NCBI RefSeq assembly: GCF_029892045.1
Contig: NZ_CP120368.1
Span: 1,920,001-1,984,000, forward strand
From: Sinorhizobium numidicum
GTDB lineage: Bacteria; Pseudomonadota; Alphaproteobacteria; Rhizobiales; Rhizobiaceae
Length of the DNA stretch: 64,000 nucleotides
Reading direction: 5' to 3'
The notes under the pieces are model-generated. The model had not been told where the DNA came from, searched no databases, and was given only the letters and a program-made list of their open reading frames with translations. Within the stretch, counting starts at the first letter, position 1; the number at the start of each line of letters is the position of its first letter. Below, piece after piece: positions 40,637-50,541 of the stretch. Made by a program: the position numbers and the translations under genes.

Positions 40637-41878
40637 TTAGGCAAAAAACTTGCGCGCGTGTTCGAGCGCATCCGCCAGCACATCGATCTCAGCCCGGGTA
40701 TTGTAAAGGCCGAAGGACGCACGGCATGTGGAGGTGACGCCGAACCGTTTCAAGAGCGGCTGGGCACAATGGGTCCCGGCCCTGACGGCAACGCCGGCGC
40801 GATCGATCACCATCGAAACGTCGTGCGAGTGTATGCCGGCGATCTCGAAGGAAAAGATGCTCCCCTTGCCCGGCGCGTCGCCAAAGACCCTCAGCGAGTT
40901 GACCGACGACAGACGCTCGCGCGCATAGCCGGTCAGATCCGCCTCGTGCGCCCGGATCGCCTCGCGTCCGATTTCTTCCATGTAGTCGAGCGCATAGCCG
41001 AGCCCAATCGCCTGAACGATCGGCGGCGTGCCAGCTTCAAAGCGGTGCGGCGGATCGTTGTAGGTGACGCGGTCCTCAGTCACTTCCTCGATCATCTCGC
41101 CGCCGCCCATGAACGGCCGCATCTCGCTGAGGCGCTCCGTCTTGCCGTAGAGCACGCCAATGCCCGACGGGCCGTAGAGCTTGTGGCCGGTCATCACGTA
41201 CCAATCGCAATCGATGTCCTGGACATCGACCGGCATATGCACCGCGCCCTGGCTGCCATCAACCAGCATTGGAATGCCGCGCTCGCGCGCAATCCGGCAG
41301 ATCTCCTTCACCGGCACGACCGTCCCGAGCGCATTCGACATATGGGTGATGGCGATGAGCTTCGTCTTTTCGGTCAGGCACTTGACGAAGTCTTCGATGT
41401 GAAACGCGCCATCGTCATCGATGGGCGCCCAGACGAGCTTCGCACCCTGACGTTCGCGAATGAAATGCCAGGGAACGATGTTCGAGTGGTGCTCCATGAT
41501 CGAAAGCACGATCTCGTCGCCTTCGCCGAGCTTCGGCATGCCGTAACCATAGGCCACAGTGTTGATCGCCTCGGTCGAGGATTTCGTGAAGATGATGTTG
41601 TCCGCCGAAGGTGCGTTCAGAAACCGGCGAACTTTTTCACGCGCGCCTTCATAGGCCTCCGTCGCGGCATTCGAGAGGAAATGCAGCCCGCGATGGACAT
41701 TGGCATATTCATTGGCATAGGCATGGGCCACGGCGTCGATGACGACTTGCGGCTTCTGTGCCGATGCGCCGTTGTCGAGATAGACAAGCGGCTTGCCATA
41801 GACCGTCCGCGAAAGGATCGGGAAATCCTTTCTGATCGTTTCGACGTCGTAGGCCGGCACCGGCACAGCATGTTCCAT
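40637..41878 (-). CDS. sufS: Cysteine desulfurase SufS
   Basis: SufS takes sulfur from cysteine for Fe-S assembly. The 413-residue group II desulfurase has the PLP lysine in MTGHKLYGPSGIGVLYG and the active cysteine in RAGTHCAQPLL. No sufE gene is next to it, so its sulfur acceptor must be encoded elsewhere. I chose ATG 41878; a TTG four codons earlier is possible. It lies 12 nt after sufD. Confidence 0.95.
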   Translation of the reverse strand: MEHAVPVPAYDVETIRKDFPILSRTVYGKPLVYLDNGASAQKPQVVIDAVAHAYANEYANVHRGLHFLSNAATEAYEGAREKVRRFLNAPSADNIIFTKSSTEAINTVAYGYGMPKLGEGDEIVLSIMEHHSNIVPWHFIRERQGAKLVWAPIDDDGAFHIEDFVKCLTEKTKLIAITHMSNALGTVVPVKEICRIARERGIPMLVDGSQGAVHMPVDVQDIDCDWYVMTGHKLYGPSGIGVLYGKTERLSEMRPFMGGGEMIEEVTEDRVTYNDPPHRFEAGTPPIVQAIGLGYALDYMEEIGREAIRAHEADLTGYARERLSSVNSLRVFGDAPGKGSIFSFEIAGIHSHDVSMVIDRAGVAVRAGTHCAQPLLKRFGVTSTCRASFGLYNTRAEIDVLADALEHARKFFA

Positions 41879-41890
41879 GTCTTTATCCAA

Positions 41891-43168
41891 TCAGGCGTGT
41901 TTTTCGAGCCACGTCGAGATCACGCCCTCGAGCGCCTCGACCAGCGCCTCGTCATCTTCCAGTTCCTCGACGATCTCGGCGACGAAGGCATTGACGAGCA
42001 TCGCCCGCGCCTTGTTTTCCGGAATGCCGCGGGCGAGCATGTAGAAGAGCTGCGTATGATCGATATCGATGACCGTTGCACCGTGACCGCACTGCACGTC
42101 GTCTGCAAAGATTTCGAGTTCCGGCTTCGCAGAGAAATCGGCGTCGTCGGACAAGAGCAACGTGTTGCACGACATTTTCGCGTCGGTCTTCTGCGCGTCC
42201 TGCGCGACCAGGATCTTGCCCTGGAACACGCCTTTCGCGCGGTCGAAAACGACGTTGCGGATGATCTCGCTAGAGGTCGTATGCGGCACGTCGTGGCTGA
42301 GCGTGAAGGTGACGTCCGTGTGGCTCTCGCCGCCAAGCAGGTTGATGCCGCGCAGCGTCAGATCGGCGCCCTCGCCTGTTGCGCTGCCGTGGAGTTCCTG
42401 GCGCACCAGTTTGCCGCCGGCATTGATGACGAAGAGGTGGAGCTTCGCATCTTTGCCGAGGTCGAAGCGGATCTGACCGAGATGGGTATCGGCCGGGCCC
42501 TGCTGCTGCAGGATGATCCAGATCACGTCGGCGCCTTCGGCAAGCGTCACGTCGCTGATGGAGGAAACGAAGCTCGCCTCCGCATTCGTCGACAGATGGC
42601 GTTCGATCACCGTTGCTTTGGAGCCGGCGCCGAAGGAAACGGGAAAGCGCGTATGCGCCTGGCCGTGGCTTTGCGCGACCTGGATCTCCAGCGGTGCCTC
42701 CAATTCGGCACCTTCGGCAATCGCGATTTCGAGGCCGCCCTGCACAAGCCCGCCATTGATGCGGCCGATCGCGTCGTCGAAGCCGAGCACCGCAAGGCCG
42801 GCCGCAGCCGAGCCGTCGAGCAGGCTGTCGGTATAGGAGCGCGCGGTCACGCCTTCGGGAACGCTCTTGAGATCAGCCTGGCCGTTGCGCACCGAAAGCA
42901 CGGACGAGCCCGGAACTACGGGGTCGACCCGGTCGGCAAAGGCGGACGGATCGGCGGCAGGCACCGCGCGCAGCAATGTGCGCAGATCGGTGTAATGCCA
43001 CGACTCCACGCGACGCGTCGGCAGGCCGGCGGTCCTCAGCTCGTGCACCAGCGTGTCTCGAAGCGACAGCACCGCGCCGTCACCCGGCAGATCGCCGATC
43101 TGCGCGGTGTAGGCATCGACGAGCGCCGTTTCGGCTGCCGTCATCTTGATAGCCTGTTGCATATTCAT
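41891..43168 (-). CDS. sufD: Fe-S assembly scaffold subunit SufD
   Basis: SufD forms the SufBC2D scaffold on which clusters are built. The 425-residue product has the right-handed beta-helix core and the closing motif GHGATVIDIDHTQLFYMLARGIPENKARAMLVNAF, with its conserved His. The N-terminal helical domain (ETALVDAYTAQIGDLPG...VESWHYTDLRTLL) is typical of SufD. ATG 43168 has GAAGGAG seven nt upstream. It sits between sufC and sufS with short gaps. Confidence 0.95.
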   Translation of the reverse strand: MNMQQAIKMTAAETALVDAYTAQIGDLPGDGAVLSLRDTLVHELRTAGLPTRRVESWHYTDLRTLLRAVPAADPSAFADRVDPVVPGSSVLSVRNGQADLKSVPEGVTARSYTDSLLDGSAAAGLAVLGFDDAIGRINGGLVQGGLEIAIAEGAELEAPLEIQVAQSHGQAHTRFPVSFGAGSKATVIERHLSTNAEASFVSSISDVTLAEGADVIWIILQQQGPADTHLGQIRFDLGKDAKLHLFVINAGGKLVRQELHGSATGEGADLTLRGINLLGGESHTDVTFTLSHDVPHTTSSEIIRNVVFDRAKGVFQGKILVAQDAQKTDAKMSCNTLLLSDDADFSAKPELEIFADDVQCGHGATVIDIDHTQLFYMLARGIPENKARAMLVNAFVAEIVEELEDDEALVEALEGVISTWLEKHA

Positions 43169-43190
43169 TCGCACACTCCTTCAACAGGCG

Positions 43191-43946
43191 TCAGGCTGCC
43201 GCCTCGATGATATCCGCATAGCCATTGGCTTCAAGTTCGTGCGCCAACGCCTTGTCGCCGGACTTGATCACCTGTCCCTTGTAGAGGACGTGGACCGTGT
43301 CGGGAACGATGTAGTTGAGCAGGCGCTGGTAATGGGTGATGACGACGACGGCGCGATCCGGCGAACGCAGCGCGTTGACACCATCGGCCACGACCTTGAG
43401 CGCATCGATGTCGAGGCCGGAATCGGTTTCGTCGAGAACGCACAGCTTGGGCTCGAGCAGCGCCATCTGCAGGATTTCCGCGCGCTTCTTTTCACCGCCG
43501 GAGAAGCCGACGTTCAGCGGACGCCGCAGCATTTCCGGTGCGATCTTGAGTTCGGCGGCAGCTTGCTTGACGCGGCGCATGAATTCCGGCGTCGTCAACT
43601 CATCCTCGCCGCGATATTTGCGCTGCTCGTTTATTGCCACTTTCAGGAACTGCATCGTGGCAACGCCCGGAATTTCGACCGGGTACTGGAAAGCGAGGAA
43701 GATGCCCTTGGCTGCACGTTCGGAAGCGCCGAGTTCCAAGATGCTCTCGCCATTATAAAGGATGTCGCCCTCGGTCACTTCGTAGTCTTCACGCCCCGAG
43801 AGGATGTAGGAGAGCGTCGACTTGCCGGAGCCGTTCGGGCCCATGATGGCAGCAACTTCGCCGGCCTTCACGGTCAGGTTCAGGCCACGGATGATCTCGG
43901 TGCCGTCTTCGGCGATGCGAGCGTGCAGGTTCTTGATTTCAAGCAT
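43191..43946 (-). CDS. sufC: Fe-S assembly ATPase SufC
   Basis: SufC is the ABC-type ATPase that drives shape changes of the SufBCD scaffold. The 251-residue protein shows Walker A MGPNGSGKSTLSY, Q-loop FLAFQYPVEIPG, signature LNVGFSGGEKKRAEILQM and Walker B LCVLDETDSGLDIDAL, then ITHYQRLL. ATG 43946 is preceded by GAGAGACG. It follows a small membrane-protein gene by about 12 nt in the operon. Confidence 0.96.
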   Translation of the reverse strand: MLEIKNLHARIAEDGTEIIRGLNLTVKAGEVAAIMGPNGSGKSTLSYILSGREDYEVTEGDILYNGESILELGASERAAKGIFLAFQYPVEIPGVATMQFLKVAINEQRKYRGEDELTTPEFMRRVKQAAAELKIAPEMLRRPLNVGFSGGEKKRAEILQMALLEPKLCVLDETDSGLDIDALKVVADGVNALRSPDRAVVVITHYQRLLNYIVPDTVHVLYKGQVIKSGDKALAHELEANGYADIIEAAA

Positions 43947-43957
43947 GTGTTCGTCTC

Positions 43958-44188
43958 TCAATCCTGTCTTTCTCTTCCAAGGAGAAAGCGATCCAATGTC
44001 TCACTGCGAAACCAGTCGCTCAGCCAGATGATGCCGACCATTAAAGCGCTGGAGCAAATTGCTAATGGCTTGCCTAGTTCCATTCCCAGGAAAAGAGCAG
44101 CCAACCCAATGACGAGCCCGAGAGCGGCAATGAAGATCAGCAGAACCATAATCTTCGTTGCTATCGTCAACTCGGACGTTTGCGGCAT
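43958..44188 (-). CDS. Small two-helix membrane protein inside the suf operon
   Basis: The 76-residue product has two hydrophobic segments (IMVLLIFIAALGLVIGLAALFLGM and PLAICSSALMVGIIWLSDWF) and a basic C-terminal tail. Its ATG overlaps the sufB stop codon (TAATG), so it is translationally coupled to sufB and lies immediately before sufC. No domain is recognised. Tight coupling suggests a function linked to Suf, possibly membrane placement of the machinery, but this is inference. Confidence 0.75.
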   Translation of the reverse strand: MPQTSELTIATKIMVLLIFIAALGLVIGLAALFLGMELGKPLAICSSALMVGIIWLSDWFRSETLDRFLLGRERQD

Positions 44189-45657
44189 TACCCGACGCTA
44201 CCTTCCAGCGAGATGCCGATAAGCTTCTGCGCCTCGACGGCGAACTCCATCGGCAGTTCCTGGATGACCTCCTTAACGAAGCCGTTGACGATCAGCGCGA
44301 TCGCCGCCTCTTCCGGAATGCCGCGCTGCAGGCAGTAGAACAACTGGTCCTCCGAAATCTTAGACGTCGTCGCCTCGTGTTCGAACTGCGCGGTCGAATT
44401 CTTCGCTTCGATGTAGGGCACCGTATGGGCACCGCACTTGTCGCCGATCAGGAGCGAGTCGCACTGGGTAAAGTTACGGGCGTTCTCCGCCTTGCGGTGG
44501 GCCGAGACCTGGCCGCGATAGGTGTTGTCCGAAACGCCAGCGGCGATACCCTTGGAGATGATGCGGCTCGACGTGTTCTTGCCGAGATGGATCATCTTCG
44601 TGCCCGAGTCGACCTGCTGGTGTCCGTTGGAAACGGCGATCGAGTAGAACTCACCGCGCGAACCATCGCCGCGCAGGATACAGGACGGGTATTTCCACGT
44701 GATCGCCGAACCGGTTTCGACCTGCGTCCAGGAAATCTTCGAGTTCTTGCCACGGCAATCGCCGCGCTTGGTAACGAAGTTGTAGACGCCGCCCTTGCCG
44801 TGCTTGTCGCCCGGGTACCAGTTCTGCACCGTCGAATACTTGATCTCGGCATCATCGAGCGCGATCAGTTCGACGACCGCGGCGTGAAGCTGGTTCTCGT
44901 CACGCTGCGGCGCCGTGCAACCTTCGAGATAGGAAACATAGGCGCCTTCGTCGGCGATGATCAGCGTGCGCTCGAACTGGCCCGTGTTCCGCTCGTTGAT
45001 GCGGAAATAGGTCGAAAGCTCCATCGGGCATCGGACACCCTTCGGCACGTAGACGAAGGAACCATCGGTGAACACGGCGGAGTTCAGCGTCGCATAGAAG
45101 TTGTCCGTCTGCGGCACGACCGTACCGAGATATTTCCGCACCAGATCCGGATGCTCCCGCATCGCCTCCGAGATCGACATGAAGATCACGCCGGCCTTCT
45201 TCAGTTCCTCCTTGAAGGTGGTGACGACGGAGACGGAATCGAACACCGCATCAACAGCGATTTTCGATTTCTGCACGCCGGCCAGGACCTCCTGCTCCCT
45301 AAGTGGGATGCCGAGTTTCTCGTAAACCTTCAACAATTCCGGATCGACTTCGTCGAGCGACTTCGGCCCGCTCGTGCCTTTCGGCGCGGCATAGTAGTGG
45401 ATTTCGTTGAAGTCGATCTTCGGATAGCGGACACGCGCCCAGCTCGGCTCTTCCATAGTCAGCCAACGGCGGTAGGCTTCAAGGCGCCACTCCAGCATCC
45501 AATCCGGCTCGTTCTTCTTGGCGGAAATCAAACGGATGATGTCCTCGGACAGGCCTTTCGGAGCCTTGTCCATCTCGATCTTCGTCTCGAAGCCGTATTT
45601 ATACTGATCCACGTCGATCTGGCGGACCTGATCAATGGTTTCCTGCACAGCAGGCAT
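44188..45657 (-). CDS. sufB: Fe-S assembly scaffold subunit SufB
   Basis: SufB is the main cluster-building subunit of SufBC2D. The 489-residue product shows [20 protein letters not shown], the sulfur-accepting-region [30 protein letters not shown], and the C-terminal [31 protein letters not shown] 45657 has GGAGAG four nt upstream; the longer frame to 45702 has no ribosome site. It follows iscS by about 150 nt, with a hairpin between, and is coupled to the small membrane protein gene. Confidence 0.97.
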   Translation of the reverse strand: MPAVQETIDQVRQIDVDQYKYGFETKIEMDKAPKGLSEDIIRLISAKKNEPDWMLEWRLEAYRRWLTMEEPSWARVRYPKIDFNEIHYYAAPKGTSGPKSLDEVDPELLKVYEKLGIPLREQEVLAGVQKSKIAVDAVFDSVSVVTTFKEELKKAGVIFMSISEAMREHPDLVRKYLGTVVPQTDNFYATLNSAVFTDGSFVYVPKGVRCPMELSTYFRINERNTGQFERTLIIADEGAYVSYLEGCTAPQRDENQLHAAVVELIALDDAEIKYSTVQNWYPGDKHGKGGVYNFVTKRGDCRGKNSKISWTQVETGSAITWKYPSCILRGDGSRGEFYSIAVSNGHQQVDSGTKMIHLGKNTSSRIISKGIAAGVSDNTYRGQVSAHRKAENARNFTQCDSLLIGDKCGAHTVPYIEAKNSTAQFEHEATTSKISEDQLFYCLQRGIPEEAAIALIVNGFVKEVIQELPMEFAVEAQKLIGISLEGSVG

Positions 45658-45766
45658 GTCGCTCTCCAATCTCGCCGGATCCAAGGTCCGGCAGCTTGTC
45701 AATACGATGCAAAATCGTGCACCGCTTATGTAATGGCTAAAAGGCGGTTTTCACCCCGTTTGCCAA

Positions 45767-45786
45767 GCGGAAAATTGCTTTTCCGC
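45767..45786. terminator. Hairpin between iscS and sufB
   Basis: GCGGAAAA (45767-45774) and TTTTCCGC (45779-45786) form a perfect 8-bp stem with a 4-nt loop, about 25 nt after the iscS stop. No T-run follows on the minus strand. It may be a partial terminator or processing site that sets iscS and suf levels apart. Confidence 0.45.
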
Positions 45787-45810
45787 AATTTCATTCAATC
45801 GTTTCCCAAC

Positions 45811-46977
45811 TCATGCCGCCTGACCGGTCGAGCGGCGTCGCGCTGCCACTTTCGCGAACACCGCAGCGCAACGCTCGATCTCCGCTTGCGTTGTCGCCTC
45901 GCCGATGGAAATGCGCAGGCCGCCCTGGCGGGGATCATAGCCCATCGCCGTCAGCACATGGCTTTGTCCGACCTTGCCCGAGGAGCAGGCAGACCCCGCC
46001 GACAGGGCGACACCTTCGAGATCGAAGGCGATTTGACCGGTTTCCGCCTTCAAGCCCGGAAGGCTGAAGAAGGAAGTGTTGCCGATCCGCAAAACATCAC
46101 GCCCGTGGATTACGACGTCGGGGGCCGAAGATTGCATTTCCGCTTCAAGACGATCGCGCATTGCGGCAATGGCGGCCATGCGCTCTTCTACGTTGCTTGC
46201 TGCGGCGCGTGCGGCCGCGGCAAAGCCGGCGAGTGCCGGCGCGTTCTCCGTACCCGAACGGTGCCCTTTCTCCTGTCCGCCGCCGCGGATCAGGGGTGAC
46301 GGCATCATGATCTCGCCCCGCGCGATCAAAGCACCTGCGCCTTTCGGGCCACCGATCTTATGCGAGGAGACAATCAAGAAATCCGCACCGAGATCGTTAA
46401 CCGACAGCCGCAAGCGCCCCGCCGCCTGCACCGCATCGACGACCAGCATGCCGCCATGGGCACGCACGATAGCAGCGACTTCGGCAATGGGCTGGACGAT
46501 GCCGGTCTCGTTGTTGGCGAGCATGACGGCAACCATCGGCAATCCCGTCTGCCGATCATGAGCCGCAAGCAACTCTTCGAGAGCTACGCAATCCACCACG
46601 CCGGCGGGCGTCACCGCAATCTCGCAAACATCTTCGCGGGCGAAGCGCCCACCCTCGCGGATAGCCGGATGCTCGATTGCGGAGACATAAAGCTTACCGA
46701 TTTTGAGCGGTGTGCGCCCCATGCGGAAATCCGGCGTCAGCACCATATTGGCCGCTTCGGTCGCGCCGCTGGTGAAGGTGACGGAGGCGGACTGCGCGCC
46801 GCAAAGCTTGGCGACGTCGCGCCGGGCGCTTTCGACCATTGCGCGGACCGCCCGCCCCTCGCCATGCACTGACGAAGGATTGCCGAAAAGGTCGAGCGCG
46901 GATAGAAACGCCTCGCGCGCTTCGGTCAGAAGCGGCGCCGTGGCGTTCCAGTCCATGTAAATGCGCGGTTCCGACAT
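45811..46977 (-). CDS. iscS: Cysteine desulfurase, IscS/NifS class
   Basis: The 388-residue group I desulfurase has YMDWNATAPL at the start, the PLP lysine in SSHKIGGPKGAGALIARG, GHRSGTENAP, and the active cysteine in the loop SAGSACSSGKVGQSHVL. It is the first gene of the Fe-S operon, so the operon encodes two desulfurases: this one and SufS. Its C-terminus is short for IscS, so the symbol follows the neighbourhood and class. ATG 46977 has GAAGGAAACG upstream. The iron-type regulatory sites lie 120-170 bp upstream. Confidence 0.92.
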   Translation of the reverse strand: MSEPRIYMDWNATAPLLTEAREAFLSALDLFGNPSSVHGEGRAVRAMVESARRDVAKLCGAQSASVTFTSGATEAANMVLTPDFRMGRTPLKIGKLYVSAIEHPAIREGGRFAREDVCEIAVTPAGVVDCVALEELLAAHDRQTGLPMVAVMLANNETGIVQPIAEVAAIVRAHGGMLVVDAVQAAGRLRLSVNDLGADFLIVSSHKIGGPKGAGALIARGEIMMPSPLIRGGGQEKGHRSGTENAPALAGFAAAARAAASNVEERMAAIAAMRDRLEAEMQSSAPDVVIHGRDVLRIGNTSFFSLPGLKAETGQIAFDLEGVALSAGSACSSGKVGQSHVLTAMGYDPRQGGLRISIGEATTQAEIERCAAVFAKVAARRRSTGQAA

Positions 46978-47096
46978 CGTTTCCTTCGCTAGAACAAATG
47001 GTCCAGCCCTTACTATCGGCGTTGTTGCATTTTCCTTGAATTTTCCGCGCCGCTTGCCTTATGAGACGAGCACATGGCGGAATGCCCGCGCCGAAG

Positions 47097-47149
47097 TTTT
47101 GAACGGTTCTAAAGTAGGTTTTAGAAAAGCTGACTGCTTTAGTCAAGAC
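47097..47149 (-). promoter_or_regulatory. iscS-suf promoter with ICE (Irr) and IscR/RirA-like sites
   Basis: TTTTGAA-CGG-TTCTAAA (47097-47113) matches the Irr iron-control element TTTAGAA-N3-TTCTAAA in 13 of 14 fixed positions. A further half-site, TTTAGAA, lies at 47120-47126. GACT-N5-AGTC at 47132-47144 matches the core of the IscR type 1 box and may serve an Rrf2 regulator such as RirA. On the minus strand TTGACT (47146-47141) and TAAAAC (47123-47118) with 17-nt spacing form a promoter, so one site overlaps the -35 and the ICE covers the start region. Confidence 0.68.
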
Positions 47150-47199
47150 AGATCGGCACTGAAACCGTGATTTGAACCAGAAACATTCCCGGAGAGCCA

Positions 47200-47877
47200 A
47201 TGCCCGAAATCATCTTCAACGGACCAGCCGGTCGCCTGGAAGGCCGCTACCAGCCTTCGAAGCAGAAGAGCGCACCGATTGCGATCATCCTGCATCCGCA
47301 CCCGCAGTTCGGCGGTACGATGAACAACCAGATCGTTTACCAGCTCTTCTACATGTTCCAGAAGCGTGGTTTCACTACCTTGCGCTTCAACTTCAGGGGC
47401 ATCGGGCGCAGCCAGGGCGAATTCGATCATGGCGCGGGCGAGCTTTCCGACGCAGCTTCCGCACTCGACTGGGTGCAGAGCCTGCATCCTGATTCGAAGA
47501 GCTGCTGGGTCGCCGGCTATTCCTTCGGCGCCTGGATCGGCATGCAGCTGCTGATGCGTCGTCCGGAGATCGAAGGATTCATGGCGGTGGCGCCACAGCC
47601 GAACATCTACGATTTCTCGTTTCTGGCGCCCTGCCCCTCGTCCGGGCTGATCATCAACGGCGATGCCGACAAGGTCGCGCCGGAGAAGGACGTAAACGGC
47701 CTCGTCGACAAGCTCAAGGCGCAGAAGGGCATTCTGATCACGCACAAGACCATTCCCGGCGCAAACCATTTCTTCAATGGCCAGGTCGAAACGCTGATGG
47801 CGGAATGCGAGGATTATCTCGACCGCCGCCTCAATGGCGAACTGGTGCCCGAGCCCGCGGCAAAGCGCATCCGCTGA
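47200..47877 (+). CDS. Alpha/beta hydrolase, dienelactone-hydrolase-like
   Basis: The 225-residue cytoplasmic hydrolase has the early HPHPQFGGTMNN motif, FNFRGIGRSQGEFDHG, the nucleophile elbow GYSFGAWIG (Ser in GYSFG), the acid segment INGDADKVAP and the catalytic His in GANHFF. This subgroup is common in alphaproteobacteria, and its substrate is not known. ATG 47200 has a GGAGAG site. The gene diverges from iscS and shares the 222-bp regulatory gap, so iron-responsive expression is possible. A GCCCGAA/TTCGGGC hairpin at 47904-47930 follows the stop. Confidence 0.88.
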   Translation: MPEIIFNGPAGRLEGRYQPSKQKSAPIAIILHPHPQFGGTMNNQIVYQLFYMFQKRGFTTLRFNFRGIGRSQGEFDHGAGELSDAASALDWVQSLHPDSKSCWVAGYSFGAWIGMQLLMRRPEIEGFMAVAPQPNIYDFSFLAPCPSSGLIINGDADKVAPEKDVNGLVDKLKAQKGILITHKTIPGANHFFNGQVETLMAECEDYLDRRLNGELVPEPAAKRIR

Positions 47878-47969
47878 CGAACCGAGTCCGTTCCGATAAT
47901 TCAGCCCGAAATCGAGATCGATCTTCGGGCCGACATGCATTCTTCACACATTGGCCGCACGACGGCCGG

Positions 47970-49148
47970 CTAAGGCCTTCCCACCAGATGGGGCATGACG
48001 CGCGCTGGCGGTTCTGCGCATTCCACCCGGTTTCTGCCAGCTGACTTGGCGGCGTAAAGCGCCTTGTCGGCCCGCTGTATCGCCGCCTCCAGTGATTCTC
48101 CCGACATAATCGCCGCGACGCCGAAGCTTGCCGTAACCGCAGTGGCTTCCGGCAGACCGTCGATCCGCATCGAAGTGATCGCCGCGCGCATCCCGTGCGC
48201 GAGCACACGCGCCTCGTCCAGTTCGACGCGCGGCAGAAACACGGCGAACTCTTCGCCACCGAGACGGCCGGCCACGGCCCGACTTGGCATCAGCTCGAGA
48301 AGGACGCGCGAAAACTGGCGGATCACCTCGTCGCCGACAGGATGGCCATAGGTGTCGTTGACCAGCTTGAAACGGTCGAGATCGGTGAGGATCAGCGTGC
48401 CGGGATCGCGCTGTCGCAGCAGAGGCGCCACGCGCTCTGCGAAGCCTCGGCGGTTGCAGAGATTGGAAAGCGCGTCGATTTCAGAACTGGCACGGGCCTC
48501 GTCGACGATATCCTTGACCATGACACCGAGCATCGCCACTCCCGTGCCGACGATCAGCATGGCGCCTATCGCCTGCGAGATCAGCGCGAACGGGCTGGCA
48601 AGGTAATCCGCCGCAGTCGTCCCGGATCCGGCGGCGATCGCGGCATAGATCTTGAAAATGAAATAGGCTGAGCTCAGCGCCAGAAGCCCAAACAGGATCC
48701 AATCCGCATAAGACCGGCGGCGCGACCGGATGATCGTCGAGGCGGACCACGCCTGAATGACGAAGAACGGCATTTGATAGAAGAAAGCGTGCTGCAGCGT
48801 TCCGCGCCGAAGGTCATAGATCGCGAGATCGACGATCACCGAGCCAACGAAGAAGGCAGCAAGCACAGGCAGACGCACCGGGACGCGATAGAAGAACCCG
48901 AGCCCCAGGCGAAGCAAGCTGAAGCCGGCAAGCACGCTTGCAAAGGCGCCGATGGCAAAGAGCCGCGGCACTGGCGTAAACGGCAGAACGGTCTCAAAGA
49001 CGGCCGATAGCGAGGCGACGCCGAATCCGGCGGCACACCAGATCGCCGGCTGTCCAGCGCGGCTCTTCGCCGCGATAGTCAGAAAGGCCACAACGAAGAT
49101 CTGGGCAATGATGAAGTTCACGGCCAGAAGCGAAATCGCACCACCCAT
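47970..49148 (-). CDS. Diguanylate cyclase (GGDEF) with N-terminal membrane domain
   Basis: The 392-residue protein has an N-terminal half of six to seven membrane helices (from LLAVNFIIAQIFVVAFLTIAA to about residue 215) and a C-terminal GGDEF domain. The active site is RLGGEEF, an accepted catalytic variant, after LTDLDRFKLVNDTYGHPVGDEV. An RxxD inhibitory site is not seen at its usual place five residues upstream. It should make cyclic-di-GMP in response to a signal sensed by the membrane part. No phosphodiesterase or regulator is adjacent. Confidence 0.93.
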   Translation of the reverse strand: MGGAISLLAVNFIIAQIFVVAFLTIAAKSRAGQPAIWCAAGFGVASLSAVFETVLPFTPVPRLFAIGAFASVLAGFSLLRLGLGFFYRVPVRLPVLAAFFVGSVIVDLAIYDLRRGTLQHAFFYQMPFFVIQAWSASTIIRSRRRSYADWILFGLLALSSAYFIFKIYAAIAAGSGTTAADYLASPFALISQAIGAMLIVGTGVAMLGVMVKDIVDEARASSEIDALSNLCNRRGFAERVAPLLRQRDPGTLILTDLDRFKLVNDTYGHPVGDEVIRQFSRVLLELMPSRAVAGRLGGEEFAVFLPRVELDEARVLAHGMRAAITSMRIDGLPEATAVTASFGVAAIMSGESLEAAIQRADKALYAAKSAGRNRVECAEPPARVMPHLVGRP

Positions 49149-49279
49149 CGACAGAATCCGAAAGTCCTCATTGCAGACCGATCGATCCGCAAAATCGCTC
49201 GTCGCGGAACGAGAGCAGATTAGCGATCGCGCACGAAAAAATGATTAAACGGCGCCGCTCGACGTCAAAGTCACGCTTC

Positions 49280-50413
49280 CTACGCTTCGGGCTTTGCTGC
49301 CAAGCGCCCGCCACTCACCGGATGGCTGACGCCCGTTGTCTGAGGATATGTCAAGGGCAGGCCGCGGAGCGATCTGACGGCGAGATAAGCCCAGGCTTCC
49401 GCTTCCATCGAATCGCCGTTCAGCCCTAGCGCTTCGGCCGCCAGCACCCGCGCGCCCGTCGCATCCGCCAGCGAGGCAAGATCCCGCATGATGACCGGAT
49501 TGAGGCGGCCTCCGCCACAAGCGACGTAAGTCGCGGGCGCGGCCGGAAGATGCCGCGCAGACTGGATGATGGCTGCGGCCGTCACATGCGCCAGGGTGCG
49601 AGCACCATCCTCAAGGCTCGCCTCACTGCCCGAGGGGGGCGCAAAGTCGTTGCGGTCGAGCGAACGGCGTTTTTCAGCGGTAAAGAAGGGATGAGAAAGA
49701 TACCGTTTGGCAAGCTCCGGCAAGACGGCGCCTTCGCTCGCTATCATCCCGCCCTGATCGTAGGGGATGCCGGCATGTGCCTCTACCCACTGGTCGATCA
49801 GGGTATTGCCGGGACCGCTGTCGTAGGCGATGACTCCGTCGCCGCCGATGAAGGTGAGATTGGAGATGCCGCCGATATTGACGAAGACGACAGGAGCGTC
49901 GATTTCCCCTCTTTCCGACAAGCCGCGCGCCAGCGCTGCATGATAGGCGGGAATGAGCGGCGCTCCCTGCCCGCCATGGATCATGTCGTTGGCCCGCATG
50001 TCATAGACCACGTCGATATGCGTTTCCCGTGTCAGTAGCGCGCCGTCACCAATCTGCACGGTCAAGGCATGGTCGGGGCGGTGCAGAACCGTTTGCCCAT
50101 GAAAACCTATTACGTCAATCTTTTCCTCTAGCAGGTTGTTTTCACGTAAAAATGTCCTGACTGCGTCGGCATGTCGCTCAGTCAGATCGCGCTCAAGCTC
50201 TGCGAGCGTTCCGGGCCGCTCGTCCCGTTTGCCAATCGATCTGGCGTCGTCGAGCCCCTGCTTCAGCCGCTCTCGGAATCGCGCATCATAGGCGTACCCC
50301 GCCGACGGTCCGCGCAGGACAAGCGTCTCGCCATCGGTCTGCAGCAGCGCGACGTCGATACCGTCCATGCTCGTTCCGCTCATCAGCCCGATTGCCGTCC
50401 ACACCCTGCCCAT
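49280..50413 (-). CDS. anmK: Anhydro-N-acetylmuramic acid kinase
   Basis: AnmK phosphorylates and opens the 1,6-anhydro ring of anhMurNAc from recycled peptidoglycan, giving MurNAc-6-phosphate. The 377 residues have the phosphate-binding [16 protein letters not shown] at the N-terminus, [25 protein letters not shown] with YDSGPGN, and the C-terminal [15 protein letters not shown] 50413 has GGAGGAATGC upstream. It diverges from tyrS; the same pairing occurs in many alphaproteobacteria. Confidence 0.96.
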   Translation of the reverse strand: MGRVWTAIGLMSGTSMDGIDVALLQTDGETLVLRGPSAGYAYDARFRERLKQGLDDARSIGKRDERPGTLAELERDLTERHADAVRTFLRENNLLEEKIDVIGFHGQTVLHRPDHALTVQIGDGALLTRETHIDVVYDMRANDMIHGGQGAPLIPAYHAALARGLSERGEIDAPVVFVNIGGISNLTFIGGDGVIAYDSGPGNTLIDQWVEAHAGIPYDQGGMIASEGAVLPELAKRYLSHPFFTAEKRRSLDRNDFAPPSGSEASLEDGARTLAHVTAAAIIQSARHLPAAPATYVACGGGRLNPVIMRDLASLADATGARVLAAEALGLNGDSMEAEAWAYLAVRSLRGLPLTYPQTTGVSHPVSGGRLAAKPEA

Positions 50414-50541
50414 GCATTCCTCCGCACCGCTTGCTTCGCACGTTCATAACAAAAACACCGGCCAAGCAAAAAGGTGCACTTTCGACAAAACAATGATAAA
50501 CGCCGCCCGCAGACGTCCTACCCAGCCGAAAGAGCCTGCTT

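Noticed and set aside
40658..43210. 850-codon open frame antisense to sufS and sufD
   Set aside because: It mirrors the real suf genes; the composition is that of a complement frame and no family is recognised.
44158..46299. 713-codon open frame antisense to sufB
   Set aside because: It is another long complement frame over clear suf genes.
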